Below are positions 25,301-37,600 of a stretch of DNA of 64,000 nucleotides, piece after piece (position 1 is the first letter of the stretch; each line of letters opens with the position of its first letter). The stretch lies in the NCBI RefSeq assembly GCF_020085105.1, contig NC_058062.1:25331103-25395102 (forward strand), written 5' to 3'. The notes under the pieces are model-generated. The model saw only the letters and a program-made list of their open reading frames with translations. It made no database searches and had not been told where the DNA came from. The position numbers and the translations under genes were made by a program. The DNA is from Siniperca chuatsi. Taxonomy: Eukaryota > Chordata > Actinopteri > Centrarchiformes > Sinipercidae.

Positions 25301-28300
25301 ATCAGAAGGTCGGCGGTTTGATTCCCCCAGCCCACATGTTGAAGTGTCCTTGGGCAAGACACTGAACCCCAAATTGCTCCCGAGGGCTGTGCCTCCGTGT
25401 GTGTGTGTGTGTTTGAGAATGTGAATGATTAATTAGTTTCTTTGTACTGATGAGCAGTTCTGCCATCAGTGTGTGTGAATGCGATATGTAGTGTGTGAAG
25501 CGCTTTGAGTGGTCGGAAGACTAGAAAGGCGCTATACAAGTACAGTCCATTTACCATTTAGTTAAATGATGCAGTTAAAAATGTAACGTATCAATCGCTC
25601 ATCGGGTGGAAGGAAGTCTACTCCCATTATCCTTCGGCTTTTACCCAGAGAGCAGCCATCTCGGCCTCGCCTGCTCCTGGTCAGTATAATAATGCACTGT
25701 TTCTTTCCTTGCCCATTGATGCAGTCATACTCGTATCTCACCTCTGTCTTCCCTCTCCCCGTTCCTCCTCTCCAGCCGCCTACAAGCATGCAGATGGGAA
25801 GAAGATTGACGGTAGAAGGGTGTTGGTGGATGTGGAACGAGGGCGCACTGTCAAAGGATGGCATCCTCGCAGGCTAGGTGAGCTGCCTTTTTTATGTTAA
25901 GCTTCAAAGCTGTGTGCTAAGCAAGTTTTCATTTCACCCCAAAGACTAACAGACCCTTAACCAAAAGAATAAACTGAAGTCAACCAGAGAACGGGTAAAG
26001 GAACCAGAGTTGTCTAAACTGCACTGACACCATTGTGAATGCAGCCTAAGCCATGTGCTTGTAGTTCCTACTTTGTCTTATCTAATATTTTTTTTCATTT
26101 TTACTTACTTTACACATACATGCATGCATACATACATACATAACGCTACATAACTGTTTTTTTTTCTTCAAAACACCTTACACATGATTAATATTCACAG
26201 CCTTCACCCAGTTACAATCTAGTGCACCTGTAGAGCAGCCGCTCCACATTAAACTCCTATATCAGCCTACAAGAGTCTCATATTTTACCTGTTAAGACTC
26301 GCGTTTTAATGCCTGTGTTCATCTGTGATAGGGTTGGGCCGATGAACAATGCCATCGTCCATCGCTGATGGCTGGCAGCCATCGACCACTGAGCCCTCTA
26401 CCATCGTAACGTTGTGATTTAAAAGCCCCCCCAGGCCCCCACTCCCCACCCCTCGCTTGGGGAGTAAAATCTTGTTACTGAAAGTACAATAAAATCTTTG
26501 TGAGTAAAAAGCTAATAATAGTTTATCACTGACTAGTATCTAAAATACTTTCTGTAATGATATGATCTGCTTAATGAGGTAACTTAAGCATAGTGTTAAC
26601 CGTTCCTGCTGCAGCTTTACCGTGGTCGGGAAGCACAGGGAAGACTTTGTTTACCTCCAGGGCTGAAGTTGACGCAAACCTCGGGGCTTCTAGAATCCAT
26701 GAATGGAATCCTAGACGTTTAGGGGGCAGCCCTACTAAATTTACGTTAGTGATTATTAACTGCAGAATTAGTAAGGATGCAGGACGCAGCCACTGACCTG
26801 GATGTTTCAGATTTCACGCTGGGTACCTAATTGCAGAGGTTTGCGGGTGTACACACGCTTGCGGAGTCCAGTGCCAGAAAGCATGCAGCGGACATAACGC
26901 TGCGTTCACACATACAGATACAAAGTAGTTAGCAGTCTCTGGCCTCTCAGAAATCTGTAGCTCAGTGAGTGAGTTGCGTTGAGCACATAATTTGCATACT
27001 TCCATTGCTGCCAAGATCACGTTCCAGTATTGTGAACTCCTACAAACCACTGTCTTTGTGTTTGACATAGGCCTGGGTATTGTTCAAAAATATTCGATAC
27101 CAATACCTTGACTCCAATAGCGAATCCTGAACAATACTTTTTTCGATACCAATTTCATAAAATCTATTATAACAAAAAGAAAATTCAGTACACATTACGG
27201 TACAATTACTCACAAAGGGGTTAGCTTTTTAAAGACCTGTGAGCAGCTGGAGAAACTACTCTGCGCACTTTACTTAAAACTGGATAACTAAAATGATGGA
27301 ATAGCTGTACAGTATTGGACTATATACAATATAAATAAAGGTCGAAAAGGAACGTTAATAACAACAGTATGGCAGCAATGCGCCATTGTAGCGTCTAGTC
27401 TGCCTAATCCAAAGAAGAAGGGAATAACTGTGGGTGATGTACGTTGTGGTACTGGGAAATAGTGCAAAGCGAGTCCTCTTACTTTCTCTGTGCTAAAGAG
27501 CAGCTAGCCCAGGTCTGACAACCATCTGCCGGTCTGTAACATTAAGCCGCTCCATGTTTGCTGTCAGAAACGCTCTCCGCCTCGACTCCATTATCAGTTC
27601 TTGCGGTGGCGAGGAGAGGATGCGCTGGGGCTTTCATCCCGGTGGACGATGTGGTGAACGGACTTACCGATGGGCAGATACAGGTTAGCTGCACTGGGTA
27701 GCTAACAAGTAGCACAACATTCACTTAGTTATCTGTGCAGATAAGTGCTGGCAGTTAAAAAAACAAAAAAAGAGAAAAAAGTGAGCCCTGTCTCTGGGTG
27801 TAACGTAGTGTTTTTCCTGCATCCCTCTACGATGTGTAATGTTAAGACAGCCATCACCAGCATTATTCGGTCTTGGTACAAGCATGCTGCATGCTTATTG
27901 ATGCTGATGAGATTTACTCCGTAGGTACTGAAATTTGGTACCAAATGACAAGGCATTTTTTGATACTCAGTAGTGTCAAAGCAACTTGGTCTGTGCCATA
28001 AAAGTAAAAGTACCCAGCCCTAGTGTGATAAGCCGTCAGATTTGTCCCCTGGGTTTGTATTTTCTTAGCTGTAGCAACGCATCGCAGCCTTGTGCTGTTG
28101 TCTTTCTGAACACAGCCTGACTGCAGGTCAAAGGGGTGCATGGGTGGGACAGGTTACCTTCAGCAACCAGTCTTGACTCCCTGAAGCCGTGTTTCCACCA
28201 AGCAGTTCAGTTCGTTACATATTAGAAAGTTTTAGTTTTTTCCATTGGCAAAAGTTGTGGGTGGCACCTGATGCAGCTTCCTTCTACTTGTTTTCTAAAA

Positions 28301-30302
28301 GCCACACGTTATAGACACAGACAACTGAACATGTTGTCTTTCAAGTTATTTGGCTTGCTTTACTCAAGGTTTTGATTATTTGTTTGGCTTGTCAGGCTGG
28401 CTTGATTTTGAATGGCTCGTGTAGTGAACCAAAATAAATCAAGGTTGCTCCAAAACACATTCAACAAAGAAAATGTGTCTAAGTCAAAGAAGCAAACTTA
28501 AATTATCTAGAGGCTTACGGTAAGCGTTAAACTGTTGAGAACTGTCTCTCAATGGCATCGCCTGCCTCAAAGTGCCCACAACTGTTTCTGTTAATTGGCT
28601 GGCACAGTGGGAATTGTAGTCCTTTTTTTTTTTCTTTTTTTTTTTAAATTGAATGTTCTTTAACTATTTCTACAAAGCAAAAACTCCAAAACACTCCATT
28701 CTGTCCCATTTTTTCGTTACCCCTCTGAGGTTCAAAGCAAGCTGAGCTGATACTAAATGATGGAGTTAAAACACTGCGGACCACTGATTGGTCAGAGAAA
28801 ATTGGAGCAACCAGAGTTGTCTCGTTGTCTGTGCTCTGATGTAGGATTTCCCAAACGCTCCTGTTTTTTCAGCAGTCTTGCTGCCTGCAGCCTTTTCTCA
28901 CACAAATCTTGTCTCCTTGTTGGAATAAACCACTTAGCGAAAAGAAAGAACACGCAACGTGTTTGCGTAGCGAGTGAGAGAGCAAGCGTACTTGGCAGAA
29001 AGTGACGGTGAATGTGAGCAGAGGAAAAGGATAGCAGTAAGTTGTCAATCTTGCAGTAAATGTACAGTGAAGGTCACAGTGTGTCAGTTAATAAAAGCTG
29101 CAGCTTTTCAAGACCAAGTAAAGTCCCGTCTGTTGTTTCTCAACTGCTGGAAAAGTGAAAGGGGTTAGCCCCGGAGCCCCAGCATCAACCCGGCCTACTT
29201 TAAGTGTACTGTCTGTGGTGGAAACACAAAACAGATCTAGAGTTTAGGTACATGTAGTACGGGTTTCAATACCAAAAGTGTTTGGTGGAAACGCGGCTGA
29301 ACTCGTGTCATAAAGTCTGCGGGTCCACACTAACCACATATTCGACTTTCTCTTATGTTTTGCTTGTTTTTCTTAACCAGGTGGTGGATTGGGAGGCACT
29401 AGGAGAGGTGGAGCTGATGTCAACATCAAGCACTCTGGCCGAGATGATGCATCACGTTATGATGATCGCCCCCTGGGGGGGTGAGTACTTTCATGGAAGA
29501 ACTGTCGTTTGGTATAGAATTGTGTACTGCCGTGTATAACAGTCTTCACTTTGTCCTGTCTGCTCATAGTGAACGGGACCGTGGAGAACGGCGGGAGCGC
29601 AGCCGGGAGCGTGACCGGGACAAGGACAGAGAACGGCGACGGTCCCGATCCCGTGAACGCCGTCGACGTACCCGTTCCCGAGAGAGGGAGAGAGAGAGAC
29701 CGATTGGAGCAGGAGAGGACGGCAGTGGTAGTAGCCGGCGTCGCGAGAGAGAGAGGGACCGTGGGGGGGCAGTGGGAGGAGACAGCAGGAGTAGGGAGAG
29801 GAGTCGGGAACGGAAGAGAAGGAGCAGGAGCCGGGATCGCAAGAGAGACAGGGAGAGAGGCAAGGGGCTGGATGGGGAGGAGGTCGGCCAGGGAGACGGT
29901 GCCCCTGAGGGTGGGGAGCGGATGCTGGAGGAACACGAGGGAGAAGTGGGTGAGGGCACGGAGGAGCGTAGGGACAGGGACAGAGAAAGGGACAGGGACC
30001 GCAGGCGCAGCCACAGGGACAGAGACAGGCGCAGGGGAGAACGGGACAGAGACAGGGAGCACAAGAGGGAGCGGGGGGAGAGAGACAGGGGGGACCGCAG
30101 AGAGGAGCGCCACGGCTCCCTACGAGATGACATGGGTCCCCAAGATGACATGGGCAATGAGGATGAGGGAGGAGCACCGCCACACATGGAGGAGTACAGT
30201 CAGGATGGGATGATGATGGACCAGCAGTCAGTGCCATCGGCTGACGGCTACGGCTCCAGTGAGAATGGCTACAAGATGGAGGCACCAGGAGACGAGTACT
30301 GA
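19349..30302 (+). CDS. snrnp70: U1 small nuclear ribonucleoprotein 70 kDa (U1-70K)
   Basis: Nine coding exons: 19349-19495, 19593-19655, 20808-20862, 20958-21022, 21131-21193, 21415-21496, 25776-25877, 29381-29480 and 29570-30302. All have GT-AG borders and the phases close to 469 codons (human 437). The start [18 protein letters not shown] is the conserved N-terminus that contacts other U1 snRNP proteins. The RRM carries RNP2 LFVARV (105-110) and RNP1 RGYAFIEY (144-151) and binds stem-loop I of U1 snRNA. A Gly-rich linker follows, then a long Arg/Glu/Asp/Ser domain, and the protein ends [14 protein letters not shown], as in other fish and similar to the human ENGYLMEA ending. The protein defines 5' splice sites. 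The last exon is strongly purine-biased. Two long introns (21497-25775 and 25878-29380) interrupt the RRM end and the linker. Confidence 0.97.
22429..22546 (+). other. snrnp70: candidate poison exon of snrnp70
   Basis: A good acceptor (CATTGCCACTGCAG, AG at 22427-22428) and donor (GATGG|GTAAGA at 22547) bound a 118-bp segment. Joined to the preceding exon, which ends in phase 1, it reads Ser-Ala-Asn-Leu then stop (TGA 22440-22442), giving a 162-residue truncated protein. Its first five bases, CCGCC, equal those of the regular next exon at 25776. Alternative stop-containing exons are described for vertebrate SNRNP70 in this part of the gene; whether this is the orthologous exon needs alignment. 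Confidence 0.5.
23900..24296 (+). promoter_or_regulatory. snrnp70: 3' splice site followed by an array of seven GGTAAG motifs (candidate U1 decoy)
   Basis: A long T-rich tract ends in CAG (AG at 23957-23958), a strong 3' splice site. Within the next 340 bp GGTAAG occurs at 23991, 24056, 24115, 24172, 24211, 24244 and 24284, mostly inside TTTGGTAAGGCCCT; a GGTAGG (23971) and a CATAAGG (24146) are degenerate copies. GGTAAG pairs with the 5' end of U1 snRNA. The spacing is irregular (33-65 bp) while the 14-mer is conserved. The last three units also share spacer words, so the array may descend from a minisatellite. Confidence 0.6.
25258..25560 (+). mobile_element. full-length tRNA-derived SINE
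   Basis: The head has the RNA polymerase III A box TGGCTTAGTGGTAG and a B-box-like GGTTTGATTCC. The body word GGGCAAGACACTGAACCCC and the tail GGCGCTATACAAGTACAGTCC follow. It lies in the large snrnp70 intron, about 215 bp before the exon at 25776. Partial copies are at 3534-3603 and 36592-36773. Confidence 0.85.
26040..27060 (+). other. snrnp70 intron between the exons at 25776 and 29381, 5' part
   Basis: It contains a degenerate repeat starting at about 26331 (GGGTTGGGCCGATG) and otherwise ordinary intronic sequence. The 3' part (28030-29380) has homopolymer T/A tracts near 28621-28645 and no recognised coding sequence. Confidence 0.5.
27068..28022. mobile_element. non-autonomous hAT-like element in snrnp70 intron
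   Basis: The ends TAGGCCTGGGTA and TACCCAGCCCTA form a 12-bp inverted repeat with one mismatch. The flanks GTTTGACA (27060-27067) and GTGTGATA (28023-28030) match at six of eight positions, fitting a decayed 8-bp hAT target duplication. No transposase frame is present in the 955 bp. Confidence 0.6.
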
Positions 30303-30844
30303 GATGGCCCCTCTCCCAGCAGATTCCCACTCATAAATAAGTTGTTTCATACCATACTTTAACTTGGCCCTTAACTTTCTGCCAAGGCACAGGAAGCCTA
30401 AATGATGTCAGGGCTTCCTCAGTACCAGACGTCTAGCTAGCTTTCCTCCTAGCTGTCAAGAATCTGTTGAAATATTCCACTTGATATTGTTGCAGGCACA
30501 GTTGATATAACTAATTTGATCTCACTAAAGCTGTAGCTTTCCTGCATTACCCAACTAATCCGTGCCACTAAATGTTATCAGATTACCTTAGTAATTGAAG
30601 CTAGGTATGGTTTGTTTTCTTTCCTTTTTTTTCCTTTCCATTTGGCTTTGGATCAACTGTAAAAACAGGAGCTCTATTTGTTTTTAGATGGGTTAATTGT
30701 GTTAACTTTTATTTCCAGATTCATAAAGCAGTTAGATTGTATGCTCATTTGGACCCAGTGACCAATTTCTGCTCAATGTTTGTGAAATTGAAGGAAATGT
30801 AGTATTGTGTAACAATTGAGGGCTGTTCTGTTTATTCATTCTGG

Positions 30845-30850
30845 AATAAA
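30845..30850 (+). terminator. snrnp70: snrnp70 polyadenylation signal
   Basis: AATAAA lies 543 bp after the stop codon, followed within 30 bp by a T/GT-rich stretch (GTCTGCTGTTTGT), as expected for a cleavage site. Confidence 0.8.
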
Positions 30851-31080
30851 ACATTTTTAATTATGTCTGCTGTTTGTATGTTAGATTTGCAGGGTCAAGT
30901 CTCTACAGTCGATGTTCATACTGCATAAATGGAAACCAGTGACTGGGATATACAAAAAGTACTGCAGTTTACTATGAATAATGGGAAGTTACACGATATG
31001 TCGTAACAGGGCTAAAAACGTGGAAAACACACTGGTGGCCTTTTACAAATGCAACATCTTAGAAATGTAACCAAGTAGTT

Positions 31081-31192
31081 GGGCCCATAGCTCACCTGGT
31101 AGAGGCGTACCGTGCCTGAGCCTGAGCCTGAGCCTGCCGCCTTTCCTGTCTCTCCTGTGACTATCCAATTTATAAAAAAAAAAAAAAAAAGT
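31081..31192 (+). mobile_element. tRNA-derived SINE fragment with poly(A) tail
   Basis: CATAGCTCACCTGGTAGAGG resembles a tRNA A-box region. A fish SINE body word (CCGCCTTTCCTGTCTCTCC) and a 17-A run follow. A CTGAGC repeat replaces the anticodon region, so this is not a functional tRNA. Confidence 0.55.
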
Positions 31193-31651
31193 CAAAACAA
31201 GAGTAGCAATATTAATGTGAAAAATGATTTCTTACTTTTAATTGTTGGATAAACAGTTTATTTCACCAATTCGAAATACTTACCACATATGGAAAAGTGT
31301 ATTGAAATACAACGTGTAGTTAATTTGCGTCTCTGCTTTGAATCTGCGCAGTAGGTCTACTTTAAACATACGTACAAGATGCTCAAAGTGCTCTCATATA
31401 GTCACGCATTGGAGCCGTAGTGAAGCTGCTGCGTCTGGTTGTACTGCCTGGTCCTCAGTCCAGCATCTCGGCCTTCAGTCAGTCGTCTACTCATCTTCAG
31501 TCTGCTGACCATTTCATCATAAAAGATGGACCACGCATTGCTGTGAACCAGATCTTATGCTCTTCTACGCAGTGTTAATTAGGGGATCAGTGTGGACGCG
31601 GAGCAGCTCAGAATGATGTCCTCGTACTACCACCCTACCAAGGAGGCAGAC

Positions 31652-34600
31652 ATGGCGGCCATGACAGAGCCGCTCTGCCTGGAAAGAGGTAAGGCACTAG
31701 CCAGACCGCTTCACCATAATCAGCTGGTTAGATATCATTTTATAGGTAACCGTATATTACTAAAAGGGTGGCGCTATGCATGGTTAGTTCTTCGTCGTAC
31801 ATTACCCAATGATGGCAAAAAACGGGTTTGATCCAACTTAAATATTTGTCATTTGACATATAATAAAGTAACATCAGTGTGTGTCGCAGTTATTCATAGT
31901 AGCCTCCACATATATGCAAGGGTTCGGCCTATCGCGCGATCAGTCGCTCGAGCCCCGCTCGTTTCTTTCTTGGAGTAAACGTCGTTAGCTGTAGAATCCA
32001 TTCACACTGTGCCAGTTCGTTGTTGACGTCCTTTAGGGCATCATGCTTGGTATGCTCCTGCTCACTAGCTGTAGTCTACATCGAATTACAGTATTGGCAT
32101 AAGTGCCTTTGACAATATACATATAGTGATTCAACTGTTTTGAATTTCCCTGGGTCTGAGATGTAGAATTACCATCACCGTGTTGTACCTTGCAGCTCAA
32201 GGAAATGTGAATGTGATAATTCAATTTTATTTATATAGCGCCCATTTATAACAGAAGTTATCTCATTGCACTTTTCCTAGAGAGCAGGTCTAGACCGTAC
32301 ACTTTACAATATTATTTACAGAGACCCCACAAATCCCACCGTGAGCAAGCATTTGGCGACAGTGGCAAGGAAAAACTTGCTTTAAGAGGCAGAAACCTGG
32401 CAGACTCAGGGTGGGTGGCCATCCACCGCTGCAGGTTGAGTTGAGAGAGAGAGAGTTAGATGTAAGAGAGCAAACAGTAGCACAATGCAAATTCCACATA
32501 GAATTAAAAAAAAAATGTAGTAATATTAATAAAATAGTAATAATCACGATAGAAATAATAATAGTAATAAGACTAATAATAATAATTGTAGTAGCGGTTG
32601 CCAAGCAGGAACAGAAGGTGCCTTGTAATCATTGATCCAGACTCTGCAGCTCCGGAAGCAGAAATACCTGCTGAAAGCGACAGAAGGAGAGAGGAGAGAA
32701 ACGAGAAAGCACAGAACTACGGGAGAGAGAAGATGTCGAGTCAGTAACATGCAGAAATGGGATAAAAATGCATACAGTGGGAGAGGAGGAGAGGTGCATC
32801 ATGGGAAGTCTCCCGGCAGTCTAGACCATAGACTGTATATAAAGATGGACGACATGACAACTCCCCAAAAGTGAAGCCAGAACATCTCGACAGCCCCCCA
32901 ATGGCTGGCTGCAGTATAGGTCATAAACCACGCCCCCTCCGCGTTAGCGGAAGGGACATGAGCCAAACTAAAAACTCAAAGTACACGTCAAATACATTTT
33001 TCTAGATCTATAGCAGCATAACTAAAGGATGGTTCAGGACTCACCTGAGTCAGCCCTAACTATAAGCTTTATCAAAGAGGAAAGTCTTTAGATAATGTGT
33101 CTCTGAGGTGTTTAGGCCAAGTACAATAACTTCAGTTTTGTCAGACTTTAACATCAGAAAATTGCAGGTCATCCAGGATTTGATGTCCTTAAGGCGTGCT
33201 TGAAGTTTAGCTAACTGATTAGTTTCATCTGGATTGATCGATAGATATAATTGTAATGATTAGAGCCTGTGGTGCAGCAAGAGTGCGATGTAGGCGCGGT
33301 CAAGTCAGGGCAGACAAAATCCCGTTTCACCTTCATTTGAATAAGGAGGAGCGAACTGCATTCACATTGTTTGTGAATGTTTATGTGGTTTGTGTTTCGC
33401 CTGTATAATCCTATAACACACGCCGCCTGGAGTTAATTCAAGTTGTGGTCGCATGCCCGAGGTATGACCACGCATTTAATTAACACCTGAGGGGTGTTTT
33501 ATGGAGGGGGCTCAGAAAAGCAGGGCTTATGTGAAAAGCCTGTCTTGAGCCTAACAAACTGAACCAGGATAGTCTGTTTAATACTGCCAAATCAGAGCAA
33601 ATGAGATGAGACTAAGTCGGATTCAAGAATTGACTAAAACACTGACCCGAGACATCAAGCACAGATCACATCAATTCACAATGTAAAGGGGGGAAAAAAG
33701 GCGACATGTAAAGAAAAAACTATGTAGTATTTAGTAGTTTCAAGCTTATAAAATCATTTTCCATACTGTTCAACATTTTCACATACTGTATGTTCTTGTT
33801 CCAGTGTGGAGGTGTGATCACATATACTAAGTGAAACATCATGTTTTGACAGATGCACCATTAACATGGAAAAAAACAACAAAATCTAGATGTCATATTC
33901 ATGTTATACCCATTTGCATGTGATTCATCCTGACATATTTTGAATCTTCAGAAACTTTGGGATCATCACAAGAATTTCAAATAGACTTCTGAGAGTCTGA
34001 ACAAGGCTCAGCGGCAAAAGCATTCACTTTAATGGGATCATAATGTCCCCCACTTGCCATGCTGATCAACAGGATAGTTTAGATATTTTATCTTTTTGTT
34101 TGCAGTGCATGATTTCACAGGTAGATAAAGAAAAATCACACTGGCTATTTTGAAATACGAGGCAAAAACCTTTAATTATCTACCTCAAGCTATTAATTAT
34201 TATTCTTATATTTGGAACAGTTAATTAAACTGTTTGGGACACAATAGGATTTAGACAGGTGTGCTACTGGAGCAAACCAAAAATATGCTGCTTCATAAAA
34301 CAGATGTTAAAAAATTTTCCGAGTAGGAAACCACCTAAGCATTAATCCTTTCAGAAGGTATTTTGACTTTGGTGTGTTCAGACTCTATTTTCGCCTCCAC
34401 CTGATCATGCTGATGCAGTAAAGAGGAACCCTCAGGGCTGAACTTTGGAGAAAACACTGTGTTTCAGTGTGGCTGCTATAGGGCCCTATTGAGTCACACA
34501 CACACGAATGTTTCCCCCAAACCCATTTTGCCCGGGCACAAGATTCTAACCAGTATTCCTATGCCGGAATGCCCTGCCCAAGGTTTACTGTGTCAGTTAG

Positions 34601-37600
34601 GTTGTGATCATTTTATTAATTACAAAAATGCTGCATTTTGGCATAATAACACCTGAAATACTTAATGTAGTAAAACTGGATCTTGACATAGGGCCCTGCT
34701 AACAGACAGGCCCTCATGATTAAGTAGGAGCCACCTAAACGCCCTTTACATTGTAGTTGTTATTGTGCTTCAGTTATTATTTGCAATTAATCACTTATAT
34801 ATATATATACACATGTGTGTGTGTGTGTGTACATATATATATAAAGAAAAATAATTGCGATGTGGGTGTAAGTGTAAATGTCTGTATTTTTGTAACTATT
34901 TCTGAACACGAGCCTGGGGCGAGCTCACTGTAGGCAATACATCATAAACACGGCGACAGTGTTTGTGTAATCTCACTGCCAGAAGGGGGAGACAAAAGTT
35001 CTGCACTCCAGCTTAAACTATTTTATTTTCTGTTTTACAAAGGCGAGAAGGAAAATCAAGTCCGTTATAAATGTTGTATCTGACATTTGTGACCAAGAAA
35101 ATGAAAAATGCCCTTTCGTCACTATTCTGTTTTCATTCCTTTAATTTCAGTTTCTGAAAACAACAACAAAACAACTCTAACAGCCTACACATTGTAATAC
35201 ATTGTCTCAATGTGCTATGCCCTATACGTTCACATCACCTCACCTGGCGCTCTATGATCATTCAGCTGGTGAAATGGTTGCTTGCGACAGTCATCATTGG
35301 GCTCGCCTTATTTTGGTTTATGGCTGTTTTTTAGACATACTCTGTAATGGTTTTGCATGTAGGCCTCATACAGGCCATTTATGATGGAAACAATGATATT
35401 TAGCATGACGTGTTGCATTGGGATGTGAGTTGCATTCAGATTTGATGATCAGTGTAAGGGCTAGCATGGCATTTGTAGGCCCATGTCTATCTATGGTGTA
35501 AGGTGTTTTGGTTGGGTCTTACATTTTTCTGTAGTATGTGTGCTGAGCCTGTACTTTAGCTATAAGTTTATGTAAATCTATGGTCTTTATACCCATAGTA
35601 AATGCCACTTTTTTACATGTAAAGTGGGGGGAGGGGTGCAATTCAAGTGTGGTCACCCTAGGGCACCACACTGTGTTAATCCGGGCCTGAACCTGGGGCC
35701 TGTGGGGTCCCCTGAGGATCTGGGGCCTTCAAAAACAGTTGCCTGCTTTGCCCTGTTGGTAATCCAGCCTTGTTTGTGTTTTGTGTGTGTCAGATGTGTG
35801 CAGGGTGATCGAGCTGCTGGACCGGCTGCAGCGGAGTGGTGAGCTGCCTCCTCCCAAACTGCAGGCCCTGCAGAGAGTCTTACAGAGCAAATTCTGTGCC
35901 GCCATCAGAGAGGTACAGATGTACAGCAGAGTGTTAGGGAGGTCTGGGGGCAAAAGTATTGGGGGTGCCCATTTGTTTCCACAACCTAATAATATTTCCT
36001 TCCTAATATACTGAGGATGTGCACATAGTGTCACCTTGCATTTAGTCACCACGCTCACTCCCCCACACAACACTCAGCATCTGCCCTTTGCTCAATCACA
36101 TGTAAAACCAAACTGGAAAACTTTGTTTGACAGAATAATCTCAGCATAAGGTCCATTTACTAGCTTTTAACTGCATCTCAGGGCTTTCATCAGCAAACGG
36201 AATTTGCTCAGTTGTCATCACATGACCTAGATATTAAATGGCATAAATGGCAGTGGTCATATATGGGCAGAGACAGTAACCCCTGTCATCATGTCCCTGA
36301 CTCCTGCTCGATGACCTTTGACCTCTTCCCAGTGGATGCTGTGAGAGGTTTTGGTCTGGAGTTCACAGACAGCTGATGTCTATTTCTGCTGTTCATTCAG
36401 TCTCCTGTCCATGATGGAAAACTATGCTCAAATACTCAAATCATAACAAATGACTTCACATTTCAGTAGTCAGTAAAAGCCCAGTGGTTGTGCATGTTGA
36501 ACCACCAGGATTATGGAAAAGAAGACATTCTGATTTAGGCTTAAATAGATGATTTTAACATTGATTTCAGAATTTAATTGATTAAAATGGGGGCGACTGT
36601 GGCTTAGTGGTAGAGCGGGTCATCCACCAATTGGAAACGTTGGCAGTTCAATCCCGGCTTCCCCCAGCCCACGTGTCAAAGTGTCTTTGGGCAAGACACT
36701 GAACCCCAAATTGCTCCCGAGGCTGTGCGAATGATTAGTTTCTTTCAACTGATGAGCAGTTGGCACCTGCCTCTAGTCTTTATGCTAAGCTAGGCTAACT
36801 AACTCCAGCTCTGTACTTAACACACTGACATGAGACTGATTTTCATCTTCTCATCTCACACTCTCTGAAAGAAAGCAAGTAACCGTGTTTCCCGGAGCAT
36901 TGAACCATTCCTTTGACTGTTAACCTCTATGAAGCACTGTTAACTCCATGTTTGTCTTGAAAACTCAGATATCAAAGTACTGGTTGTGAGACCTCGTGGG
37001 CACAAACATATGGCTCATCATCTCAGATGTGTTTAGAATCATGATTTAGTTACTTAAAGGTTCAACTGTTGTGTCTGTGATGTTTGTAATGTTGTCCATC
37101 ACCTGTGTATTCAGTGTATATCACTTTACTACACTCATATATTGGTCTGACTCACCTGTGCTTTGCCCTGTTGTCCGTCAGGTATATGAGCAGCTGTATG
37201 ACACTCTAGACATTGTTGGAGGACCAGAGGTGCGAGCACAGGCAACAGCCAAGGTATTATATGCAAACTAATAACTAAAGAGTACTTCAGTATTGCACAA
37301 GGACTTATTTTAGAGCCATTGGGCCCTATATTAATCGCACAAGCACAGCAACCAGTGCATTGGGTTAGGTCTTGGGTGCGTGGACTGTGTAGGCGTCTCC
37401 AAGCACAACTGCTGTTTTGGTTCAGCAACGTAAAGTGTAAAAGGGCTGGGTGCAGCGGAATTTAGATCAGAGGGCGCGGTGATTAATAAATACACTCTCA
37501 GCCAGTCACATCACTGGTCTCATTGGTCTGAAGCAGCTGAGCCAATCACAGTGAAGCATGAGGACAGCTCAACAAATGAAGAATCGGCTTGTTGTCTGGA

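Larger units (their letters stand above)
31689..35793 (+). other. lin7b intron 1
   Basis: No further lin7b exon is seen. The intron contains the minus-strand LINE copy (32215-33245), a repeat block at 34876-35012 that recurs at 39813-39947, and an AT/GT microsatellite at about 34798-34845. Confidence 0.7.

Noticed and set aside
25263-25335. tRNA-like sequence with A and B boxes
   Set aside because: It is continuous with a SINE body and tail and lacks a complete cloverleaf, so it is not a tRNA gene.
26593-26796. Frame with [10 protein letters not shown] resembling WHPRRLG of U1-70K
   Set aside because: Only a few residues match, the flanks differ and it lacks splice sites; chance similarity.
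29457-30330. Long minus-strand and alternative plus-strand frames (up to 279 codons) over the last snrnp70 exon
   Set aside because: They are shadows of the purine-rich RE/RD repeat; their products are Pro/Cys/Leu or Ser/Leu low-complexity and have no domain.
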